This document shows, piece after piece, positions 1-5,993 of a stretch of 6,212 nt of DNA (within the stretch, counting starts at the first letter, position 1; every line of letters starts with the position of its first letter). The stretch covers positions 1-6,212 of the forward strand of contig JANOPN010000021.1 in NCBI GenBank assembly GCA_031421855.1, written 5' to 3'. A program made the translations under genes and the position numbers. The notes under the pieces are model-generated. The model made no database searches. It saw only the letters and a list, made by a program, of their open reading frames with translations, and had not been told where the DNA came from. Source of the stretch: JAAFHN01 sp031421855. GTDB lineage: Bacteria; Pseudomonadota; Gammaproteobacteria; Burkholderiales; Burkholderiaceae_C.

Positions 1-4
1 GGCT

Positions 5-817
5 ATGACAACCGTGATCAAAACCACCGCAGGCATCGAGGGCATGCGCACCGCTGGGAGGCTGGGCTCAGAAGTGCTCGACTACTTGACCCCACACATC
101 AAAGCAGGCATCACCACGCTGGATATCGACCGCTTGGGCCACGAATACATGGTCAAAACCCAAGGCACCCAGCCCGCCACCTTGGGCTACGGCCCCGAGG
201 GCTACCCGCCCTACCCGGCCAGCCTGTGCACCAGCTTGAACAACGTCGTGTGCCACGGCATTCCCAACAACAAGCCGCTCAAAAAGGGCGATATTTTGAA
301 CATCGACGTCACCGTCATCCACGACGGCTGGCATGGCGACAACAGCCGCATGTTCGTCATTGGCGAAGCCAGCATTCAGGCCACTCGCCTTTGCTCGGTC
401 ACGTTTGATGCCATGTGGAAAGGCATTGAGCAAGTGGCACCGGGCAAGCGTTTGGGCGACATCGGGTTTGCGATTCAACGTTTCACCGAGAGCAACGGTT
501 TCTCGGTCGTGCGCGAGTTTTGCGGCCACGGCGTAGGCCAAAAGTTCCACGAAGAACCTCAAATCCTTCACTACGGACAAAGAGGCACGGGCGACATGCT
601 TCGGCCGGGCATGATTTTCACAATCGAGCCCATGATCAATGCCGGGCGGCGTGACGTCAAAGAGTGGGGCAACGACGGCTGGACGATCGTCACAAAAGAC
701 CATTCTTTGTCGGCGCAATGGGAGCACACGGTGCTAGTCACTGAAACGGGCTATGAGGTGCTGACCCTGTCCGCCGGTAGCCCCGCAACGCCCGCCTGGG
801 TCACGCCTTCAGCTTAA
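5..817 (+). CDS. map: Methionine aminopeptidase, type I
   Basis: Cytosolic metalloprotease that removes the initiator methionine from nascent proteins. The 270-residue product aligns by eye along its whole length with E. coli MetAP (264 aa). All expected active-site residues are visible: His84 in VVCHGIP, metal ligands Asp101 (NIDVTV) and Asp112 (HGDNSR), His175 (CGHGVG), His182 (FHEEP), Glu208 (TIEPMI) and Glu240 (QWEHT). The LGYGPEGYPPYPAS segment (about 60-73) is a few residues longer than in E. coli; I recall this as usual for betaproteobacteria. The ATG at 5 is chosen because the protein then begins like the family (short lead, IKT, IEGMRTAGRL); only four bases precede it, so its ribosome-binding site cannot be assessed. 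The TAA stop is followed 33 bases later by glnD, as in the E. coli map-glnD arrangement. Nothing is missing or broken. Confidence 0.97.
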   Translation: MTTVIKTTAGIEGMRTAGRLGSEVLDYLTPHIKAGITTLDIDRLGHEYMVKTQGTQPATLGYGPEGYPPYPASLCTSLNNVVCHGIPNNKPLKKGDILNIDVTVIHDGWHGDNSRMFVIGEASIQATRLCSVTFDAMWKGIEQVAPGKRLGDIGFAIQRFTESNGFSVVREFCGHGVGQKFHEEPQILHYGQRGTGDMLRPGMIFTIEPMINAGRRDVKEWGNDGWTIVTKDHSLSAQWEHTVLVTETGYEVLTLSAGSPATPAWVTPSA

Positions 818-850
818 TCAAAAATAGTAGCAACAAACCCAATAAATCCG

Positions 851-3448
851 GTGACCAAGAGCGAATTTAGGCAAAAAAAGACTGATTTGATCGCTCAAAT
901 CGCTGCTGAGCACAGCACCCGGCGAATTGCCAAGCGATTGGCCGAGCTGGCAGCATTGACCGACACCGAGCTCAATCGGTTGTGGGGTTTGGCAGGGCTG
1001 AACGACGCGAGCGACCGCGCTTGCTCGTTGATCGCCGTGGGTGGCTACGGCCGGGCAGAGTTGTTTCCGCACTCTGATGTCGACGTGTTGGTGCTGCTGC
1101 CTGAGAACGCCGAGATTGACAGCAACGAAGCGCTCAAAACGGCGCTCGCCAACTTCATCACGGCCTGCTGGGACTCGGGGCTTGAGATCGGCTCCAGCGT
1201 GCGCACCGTGTCGCAGTGCATTGATGAGGCGCGCGACGTGACGGTGCAAACATCGTTACTTGAGTCACGCCTCTTGGCGGGCAGCTCAGATTTGTACCAC
1301 TTGCTTGAACGAGCATTCTCCCGAGCGCTTGATGCTCGGGCGTTTTTTAACGCCAAAGTGCTTGAGCTTCGCCAGCGCCACACCCGATTTGAGAACACAC
1401 CGTATTCACTGGAGCCCAACTGCAAAGAAAGCCCGGGCGGGCTGCGTGACTTACAAGTGATTCTGTGGGTGGCAAAAGCCGCAGGTTTTGGCGCAAGCTG
1501 GGATGCGCTCGCGTCAGTAGGCGTGGCCACTGCGCTTGAGGTCAAGCGAATCAAAACCAACTGGGCGCGTTTGAGCGTGATTCGGGCTCGTTTGCATGCC
1601 CTGTCTGGCCGACGCGAAGACCGCTTGGTGTTTGACTTGCAAACCGCCGTGGCCGAGAGCTTTGGCCATGTCGCCCACGGCAACAAGCGCGCCAGCGAGC
1701 AATTAATGCACAGCTACTACTGGGCTGCCAAGGCCGTGACCCAGCTCAACCAGATTTTGATGCTGAACATCGAGAGCCGCCTATTCCCCACGACCCACAC
1801 GCCCGAGCCGATCAACGCGCGGTTTAACTTGCTGGCGGGCATGGTTGATGTGAGCGCAGACGATCTCTACCAGCGCGAACCGCACGCGATTTTGGAGACG
1901 TTTTTCGTCTACCAAACCACCTTGGGTGCCAAAGGCTTAAGCGCGCGGACGTTGCGCGCCTTGTACGGTGCGCGCGACGTGATGGACGCCAAATTTCGCG
2001 CTGATCCCGTCAACCGAGCGATGTTTTTGAACATTTTGAAGCAAACCGCCGGCATCACCCACGCGCTCAGGCTGATGAACCAAACCTCGGTGTTGGGGCG
2101 CACCTTGTGGGTGTTTCGCCGCATCGTCGGGCAAATGCAACATGACTTGTTTCATGTTTACACCGTTGATCAACATATTTTGATGGTTTTGCGCAACGCG
2201 CGGCGCTTTTTCTTGGTTGAGCACTCACACGAATACCCTCTGTGCAGCGCGCTTGCTGCGGATTTTGACAAGCCATGGGTGCTTTACGCCGCTGCCATAT
2301 TCCATGACATTGCCAAGGGTCGCGGCGGCGACCACAGCGTGCTGGGCGTTCGCGAGGTGCGGCTTTTTGCCCGGCAATTCGGCATCGAGCGAGAAGATGC
2401 CAAGTTGATCGAGTTTTTAGTCGCCGAGCACCTGACCATGAGCCGAGTGGCGCAAAAAGAAGACTTGGGTGACCCGGATGTCATCAACGCTTTTGCCGCC
2501 CGAGTGGGTAGCGTGCGCTACTTGACGGCCTTGTATTTACTGACCGTGGCCGACGTTCGAGGCACATCGCCCAAGGTTTGGAACGCTTGGAAGGCCAAAC
2601 TCATCGAAGATTTGTATCGCTACACCCTGCGCGCCCTGGGCGGCCGCGCGGCTGACGCCAACACGTGGGTCGAGTACCGCAAGCGCGAAGCCCTCAAACT
2701 CACCGCCCTACAAGGCTTGCCAGCGGGGACAGAAGCCCCGTTGTGGCAAACGCTGGATTTAAGCTACTTCGTACGCCACGATTCCAACGACTTGGCTTGG
2801 CATGTGCGTCAATTGCATGAGCATGTGGCGCAGGGTCGTGTAGTCGTTCGCGCACGGGTATCGCCTGTTGGTGAGGGGCTGCAAGTGCTCGTGTACGCCC
2901 CCGACCAGAGTGACTTGTTTGCCCGCATTTGCGGCCACATGGCGCAACAAGGTTTGAGTATTTTGGATGCGCGCGTGCATACGGCCAAGGCGCTCAAATC
3001 GCGTGATACCAATGGCGACCCCGTGCATGGCTATGCACTGGACACGTTTCAAGTCACCAGCAGCAACTTGGCCGAACACTACCGCGAATTGATTCAGATG
3101 ACCGAGGTCGGCCTGTCGCGGGCGATCGAGAACAACGCCGCTTTGCCAAGTGCCATCAAAACCCGCATGTCGCGCCGAGTTCAGCACTTTCCGGTTGCCC
3201 CGCGTGTGGAGCTTCGCCCGGATGAAAAGGCTCAGGCTTGGCTGCTGATGGTCAGCGCCAACGACCGAGTTGGGCTGCTATACGCCATCACCCGCGTGCT
3301 AGCACGCCACCAAATTAATCTGCAGCTCGCCAAGATCACGACCTTGGGTGAGCGGGTCGAAGACACTTTTTTGATTGATGGCGCCGAGCTGCAAAACAAC
3401 AAAAAGCAGCTTGAGATCGAGACTGAAGTGTTGGAGGCGATCGCTTGA
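851..3448 (+). CDS. glnD: Bifunctional PII uridylyltransferase / uridylyl-removing enzyme
   Basis: Cytosolic nitrogen sensor. In the family, it adds UMP to PII proteins (GlnB/GlnK) when glutamine is low and removes it when glutamine is high. The 865-residue product is close to E. coli GlnD (890 aa). Domains in order: nucleotidyltransferase with GGYGRAELFPHSDVDV at 64-79 (catalytic Asp76 and Asp78); conserved CKESPGGLRDLQ at 191-202; HD hydrolase domain with His442 (YTVDQH), His485-Asp486 (FHDIAKGRGGDH), His527 (AEHLTM) and Asp568 (VADVRGTSP); ACT domain 1 from about 677 (VLVYAPDQSDLFARI) and ACT domain 2 from about 797 (LLMVSANDRVGLLYAI), the glutamine-sensing modules. All catalytic motifs look intact. 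GTG at 851 is the first possible start after the in-frame TAA of map; no good Shine-Dalgarno precedes it, so initiation may be weak. The last codons carry the metN ribosome-binding site, and the stop overlaps metN by four bases. Confidence 0.97.
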   Translation: MTKSEFRQKKTDLIAQIAAEHSTRRIAKRLAELAALTDTELNRLWGLAGLNDASDRACSLIAVGGYGRAELFPHSDVDVLVLLPENAEIDSNEALKTALANFITACWDSGLEIGSSVRTVSQCIDEARDVTVQTSLLESRLLAGSSDLYHLLERAFSRALDARAFFNAKVLELRQRHTRFENTPYSLEPNCKESPGGLRDLQVILWVAKAAGFGASWDALASVGVATALEVKRIKTNWARLSVIRARLHALSGRREDRLVFDLQTAVAESFGHVAHGNKRASEQLMHSYYWAAKAVTQLNQILMLNIESRLFPTTHTPEPINARFNLLAGMVDVSADDLYQREPHAILETFFVYQTTLGAKGLSARTLRALYGARDVMDAKFRADPVNRAMFLNILKQTAGITHALRLMNQTSVLGRTLWVFRRIVGQMQHDLFHVYTVDQHILMVLRNARRFFLVEHSHEYPLCSALAADFDKPWVLYAAAIFHDIAKGRGGDHSVLGVREVRLFARQFGIEREDAKLIEFLVAEHLTMSRVAQKEDLGDPDVINAFAARVGSVRYLTALYLLTVADVRGTSPKVWNAWKAKLIEDLYRYTLRALGGRAADANTWVEYRKREALKLTALQGLPAGTEAPLWQTLDLSYFVRHDSNDLAWHVRQLHEHVAQGRVVVRARVSPVGEGLQVLVYAPDQSDLFARICGHMAQQGLSILDARVHTAKALKSRDTNGDPVHGYALDTFQVTSSNLAEHYRELIQMTEVGLSRAIENNAALPSAIKTRMSRRVQHFPVAPRVELRPDEKAQAWLLMVSANDRVGLLYAITRVLARHQINLQLAKITTLGERVEDTFLIDGAELQNNKKQLEIETEVLEAIA
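1310..1354 (+). terminator. Terminator-like hairpin with competing hairpins inside glnD
   Basis: Within glnD, CCCGAGC (1320-1326) pairs perfectly with GCTCGGG (1334-1340) over a 7-base loop, and two bases later comes a run of six T (1343-1348): the form of an intrinsic terminator on the coding strand. Two other perfect stems compete. CGAGCAT (1310-1316) pairs with ATGCTCG (1332-1338), and GGCGTT (1339-1344) pairs with AACGCC (1349-1354) around TTTT. Those two can form together and both exclude the terminator stem. All of this is read directly from the sequence. That it ends transcription or regulates glnD is inference; it lies in translated sequence, where ribosomes would normally prevent folding, and it could be accidental. 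Confidence 0.35.
3433..3437 (+). promoter_or_regulatory. Ribosome-binding site of metN
   Basis: GGAGG lies inside the end of glnD, seven bases before the TTG at 3445. It is a near-perfect Shine-Dalgarno and is what decides the TTG start of metN, since the reading frame has no ATG before residue 86. Confidence 0.8.
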
Positions 3449-4500
3449 TTGAACTGAAATCTATTGTGCAAACCTATGCCAGCAAACACGGCACGGTTGA
3501 GGCGCTGCGCGGCATTGATTTGCACGTCAAGCCCGGGGAGGTATTTGGCATCATCGGGCGCAGTGGCGCAGGCAAGAGCTCGCTGGTGCGCGTCATCAAC
3601 TTGCTCAACCGCCCAAGCCAAGGCAGCGTCACGGTCGCCAATCGCGAGCTGACCGCCTTGAGCAATGACGAGTTGCGCATCGCGCGGCGCGACATCGGCA
3701 TGGTTTTTCAGCATTTCAATTTGCTGTCAAGCCGCACCGTCTTTGACAACGTGGCATTGCCGCTCGAAATTGCGGGCTTAAATTCGTCTGAAATCGCTGT
3801 TCGCGTGGAGCCCTTGCTCGAATTGGTTGGTTTGAGCGCTTTGCGCGACCGATACCCCGCGCAGATCAGCGGCGGCCAAAAGCAGCGCGTGGGCATTGCC
3901 CGCGCGCTCGCCAACCGACCCAAGGTGCTGCTGTCCGACGAGGCGACCTCGGCGCTTGACCCAGAGACCACTCGCTCGATTTTGGCGTTGCTGCGCCAAA
4001 TCAACCGAGACATGGGTTTAACCATCGTGCTCATCACCCACCAAATGCAGGTCATCAAACAAGTGGCGGATCGGGTCGCGGTGATTGACGCCGGCAAAAT
4101 TGTTGAATGCGGCGCGGTGATTGATGTGTTTACCCAACCCCAACACGCCACGACCAAAAGCCTGATCGACGAGATTTTGCCGCAGGAGCTATCCGCCAGC
4201 GTCTTGGATAGAGTGGCCGAACTCACGCGTCGCGACGGGGACGTCCTTGGGCAACTGATGCGGCTGACGTTCTCGGGCGCGGTGACCGATCAAGCGGTGT
4301 TGTCTCAAATGGCTCGTCAAGCGGATGTGGACTTTCACTTGATTCATGGCCAGATTGATGAAATCCAAGGCCAAGCATTTGGCAGCATGGCCGTGGTTGC
4401 TCGCGGCAAAGCCCCAACACTGAGTGCCACATTGCAGCAATTGCGCCAAGCTGGCATCAACGTCAGCACCGCATCAATCGAGGATTCGCAGCATGTTTGA
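3445..4500 (+). CDS. metN: Methionine ABC transporter ATP-binding protein MetN
   Basis: ATPase subunit of the MetNIQ importer; two copies on the cytosolic face of the inner membrane drive L- and D-methionine uptake through MetI. The 351-residue product has Walker A GRSGAGKS (38-45), Q-loop Gln89 (MVFQHFNLLSSRTVF, a strong MetN mark), ABC signature ISGGQKQR (141-148), Walker B VLLSDEA (161-167, Glu166 catalytic), D-loop SALD and switch His199 (LITHQM). From about residue 270 it carries the C-terminal NIL regulatory domain, which in E. coli MetN binds methionine and shuts the transporter when the internal pool is full. Start: TTG at 3445, supported by GGAGG seven bases upstream and by the family-like MIELKSIVQTY beginning. 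It shares TTGA (3445-3448) with the glnD stop, so translation is probably coupled. The end overlaps metI by eight bases. Length and motifs are normal (E. coli MetN 343 aa). Confidence 0.96.
   Translation: MIELKSIVQTYASKHGTVEALRGIDLHVKPGEVFGIIGRSGAGKSSLVRVINLLNRPSQGSVTVANRELTALSNDELRIARRDIGMVFQHFNLLSSRTVFDNVALPLEIAGLNSSEIAVRVEPLLELVGLSALRDRYPAQISGGQKQRVGIARALANRPKVLLSDEATSALDPETTRSILALLRQINRDMGLTIVLITHQMQVIKQVADRVAVIDAGKIVECGAVIDVFTQPQHATTKSLIDEILPQELSASVLDRVAELTRRDGDVLGQLMRLTFSGAVTDQAVLSQMARQADVDFHLIHGQIDEIQGQAFGSMAVVARGKAPTLSATLQQLRQAGINVSTASIEDSQHV
4480..4484 (+). promoter_or_regulatory. Ribosome-binding site of metI
   Basis: GAGGA sits eight bases before the ATG at 4493, inside the end of metN. 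It supports ATG 4493 over an upstream in-frame GTG at 4424, which would add 23 unlikely residues and a 77-base overlap with metN. Confidence 0.7.
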
Positions 4501-5158
4501 CAGTTTCACGGGCGCCATGCTGGGCTTGTTCGTATCGTCATTTTGGGAGACCTGCGTGATGGTGGGTGTCTCCGGGTTCGTCGGGGCAGCCATGGGCCTT
4601 CCGCTGGGCGTGTATTTGCACCTCAGCGGCGCGGGGGGCGTGTTGCAAAACCCCATCAGCAATCGGTTGCTGGGGGCCTTGGTCAACGCGGTGCGATCAA
4701 CGCCATTCATCATTTTGCTGGTGGCAATCATCCCACTCACTCGCTTGATCACTGGCTCATCCATCGGCACAGCCGCCGCCATCGTGCCGCTGACGATCGC
4801 AGCCGCGCCATTCATCGCGCGCCTGGTGGAGGCCTCGCTTCGCGAAGTCGACCACGGATTGGTTGAAGCCGCGCAGGCAATGGGCGCAAACACGGGGCAA
4901 ATTGTGTTCAAAGTGCTGCTGCCAGAGGCCTTGCCTGGTATTGTGGCCAGCCTCACGATCACTTTGATCAGCCTGACCGGCTTTTCAGCCATGGCCGGAG
5001 CCATCGGTGGCGGCGGTTTGGGCGATCTCGGTATACGCTACGGCTATCAACGATTTTTGCCTGAAATCATGCTGGCCGTTGTGTTGATTTTGATTTGCTT
5101 CGTGCAAGCCGTGCAAAGCTTGGGTGACTGGGCCGTTCGTCGCTTGAGTCACAAATGA
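4493..5158 (+). CDS. metI: Methionine ABC transporter permease MetI
   Basis: Inner-membrane channel subunit of the MetNIQ importer; it works as a dimer, taking methionine from MetQ on the periplasmic side and docking MetN inside. The product is 221 residues (E. coli MetI 217). Five hydrophobic stretches are apparent at roughly 14-42, 60-85, 92-112, 148-172 and 190-210. Family marks are NAVRSTPFIILL (65-76), the coupling EAA loop with EAAQAMGANTGQIVFKVLLP (125-144) that contacts MetN, and the glycine-rich AGAIGGGGLGDLGIRYGYQRF (168-188 region). ATG 4493 is chosen from its GAGGA site and family length. It overlaps metN by eight bases. Its TGA stop overlaps an ATG at 5155 (ATGA), which would be the natural coupled start for metQ but is one base out of frame with it. 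The gene itself is intact. Confidence 0.96.
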   Translation: MFDSFTGAMLGLFVSSFWETCVMVGVSGFVGAAMGLPLGVYLHLSGAGGVLQNPISNRLLGALVNAVRSTPFIILLVAIIPLTRLITGSSIGTAAAIVPLTIAAAPFIARLVEASLREVDHGLVEAAQAMGANTGQIVFKVLLPEALPGIVASLTITLISLTGFSAMAGAIGGGGLGDLGIRYGYQRFLPEIMLAVVLILICFVQAVQSLGDWAVRRLSHK

Positions 5159-5274
5159 CATTGATTTTTTTGAAAGACCCCCCCCCAGGAACAAACGCGT
5201 CCTCATTCTCTCCTTGCTCGCCACCGCCATCACAGGTGTCTTTGCACAAGACAAACCCCTCAAAATCGGTGTGA
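5155..5274 (+). other. ATG overlapping the metI stop, opening a 39-codon out-of-frame reading frame
   Basis: ATG 5155-5157 shares ATGA with the metI stop, the classic form of a translationally coupled start. It reads MTLIFLKDPPPGTNAS and onward through the C tract and ends at TGA 5272-5274 after 39 codons, without resembling any protein I know. If one base were added in the T7 or C9 run, or the ribosome slipped back one base on the C tract, the frame would become that of metQ and give a leader MTLIFLKDPPPRNKRVLIL. I do not regard the 39-codon product as a gene in its own right; the feature matters only as a candidate metQ start. Confidence 0.35.
5165..5186 (+). repeat. T7 and C9 homopolymer tracts at the metQ start
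   Basis: A run of seven T (5165-5171), then GAAAGA, then nine consecutive C (5178-5186) directly before the position where the metQ start codon is expected. GAAAGA (5172-5177) is a plausible weak Shine-Dalgarno for a start at 5187. C9 is the longest homopolymer in the window and is the kind of tract prone to slipped-strand changes, transcriptional or ribosomal slippage, and base-calling error. Confidence 0.85.
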
Positions 5275-5969
5275 CAGCAGGACCACACGCTCAAATTTTT
5301 GAACAGGTGAAGAAGATCGCCGAAAAGGATGGCCTCAAAATCCAAATCGTGGAATTCACCGACTACGTGCAACCCAATGCAGCCTTGGCTGCGGGCGACC
5401 TGGATGCCAACAGCTACCAGCACAAGCCCTATCTCGATCAACAAAACAAAGACCGTGCCTACAAAATCGTTGTCGCTGGCTACACCGTCAATTTTCCGAT
5501 TGGGATTTACTCGAAGAAAATCAAATCCCTCAGTGAGCTCAAAGAAGGCGCGCGCGTGGGCATTCCCAACGACCCGACCAATGGCGGACGGGTTTTGTTG
5601 GTGTTTCAAGACAAAGGCTTGATCAAACTCAAAGCCGATGTGGGCCTCAAAGCCACGCCGCTGGACGTGGTCGACAACCCAAAGAAGCTTAAATTCGTCG
5701 AAATCGATGCCGCACAAATGCCGCGCTCACTGGACGACCTGGATGCCGCCGCGATCAACACCAACTATGCGCTTCTCGCGGGACTGACGCCGGGCAAAGA
5801 TGCCATCGCGCAAGAGTCTGCCAAGTCGCCCTACGTCAACCTCATGGCCGTGCGCGAACAAGACGCGACCAAACCGTGGGTGGCTAAACTCGTTAAGGCC
5901 TATCAGTCTGAAGAGATTCGCAGCTTTGTGGCGACCCAGTTCAAGGGATCGGTCATTCCCGGCTTTTGA
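5187..5969 (+). CDS. metQ: Periplasmic methionine-binding protein MetQ (NlpA family), start codon missing
   Basis: Substrate-binding protein delivering methionine to MetI-MetN. Recognisable coding begins at 5187 and gives 260 codons. Codons 2-20 form a clear signal peptide: NKR, then the hydrophobic VLILSLLATAITG, then VFA with likely cleavage between 5246 and 5247 (QDKPLKIG begins the mature 240-residue protein). There is no lipobox cysteine, so the protein should be soluble rather than a lipoprotein as in E. coli. Family motifs, numbered from 5187: TAGPHAQIFE (30-39), DANSYQHKPYL (73-83), GIPNDPTNGGR (125-135), EIDAAQMPRSL (172-182), INTNYALLAG (190-199). The odd point is the start: the codon before NKR is AGG, where ATG is expected. 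No ATG, GTG, TTG or CTG lies in frame between the upstream in-frame stop (TGA 5145-5147) and TTG 5214, and starting at 5214 would delete the charged part and half the core of the signal peptide. ATT 5160 and ATT 5205 are the only rare in-frame alternatives. Identity is near certain; the start is unresolved. Confidence 0.9.
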   Translation, partial: RNKRVLILSLLATAITGVFAQDKPLKIGVTAGPHAQIFEQVKKIAEKDGLKIQIVEFTDYVQPNAALAAGDLDANSYQHKPYLDQQNKDRAYKIVVAGYTVNFPIGIYSKKIKSLSELKEGARVGIPNDPTNGGRVLLVFQDKGLIKLKADVGLKATPLDVVDNPKKLKFVEIDAAQMPRSLDDLDAAAINTNYALLAGLTPGKDAIAQESAKSPYVNLMAVREQDATKPWVAKLVKAYQSEEIRSFVATQFKGSVIPGF

Positions 5970-5993
5970 TTGAACCAATTTTCACAAGCCACC

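Noticed and set aside
180..222. Extra proline/glycine-rich loop in methionine aminopeptidase
   Set aside because: Looked like an insertion relative to E. coli, but I recall it as a usual feature of betaproteobacterial enzymes.
68..727. Long open frame of 219 codons on the - strand across map
   Set aside because: Antisense shadow of map, which has every catalytic residue; the translation has no recognisable domain and reflects third-position GC bias.
818..850. map and glnD lie in the same reading frame, separated by TAA and 11 sense codons
   Set aside because: A read-through fusion is possible in principle, but one chance in three for frame and no supporting signal; treated as coincidence.
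1045..1686. 213-codon open frame on the - strand within glnD
   Set aside because: Shadow of glnD; low-complexity serine/arginine-rich product with no family resemblance and no own ribosome-binding site noticed.
2723..2741. GCGGGG/CCCCGT hairpin in glnD
   Set aside because: Five or six pairs with no T run; ordinary in GC-rich coding sequence.
3437..3444. GCGATCGC palindrome between the metN ribosome-binding site and its TTG
   Set aside because: Matches the cyanobacterial HIP1 core, but I saw only this copy, and GATC-containing octamers occur by chance; no link to function.
5148..5171. GTCA-CAAA-TGAC hairpin before T7, possible terminator between metI and metQ
   Set aside because: The stem is only four pairs and the T run starts five bases later, too weak to end transcription.
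5067..5717. 216-codon open frame on the - strand across the metI end and metQ
   Set aside because: Opposite strand of well-supported genes; no recognisable protein.
5970..5993. Possible terminator or promoter between metQ and the gamma-CA-like gene
   Set aside because: Only 24 bases; no stem with a T run and no recognisable -35/-10 pair.
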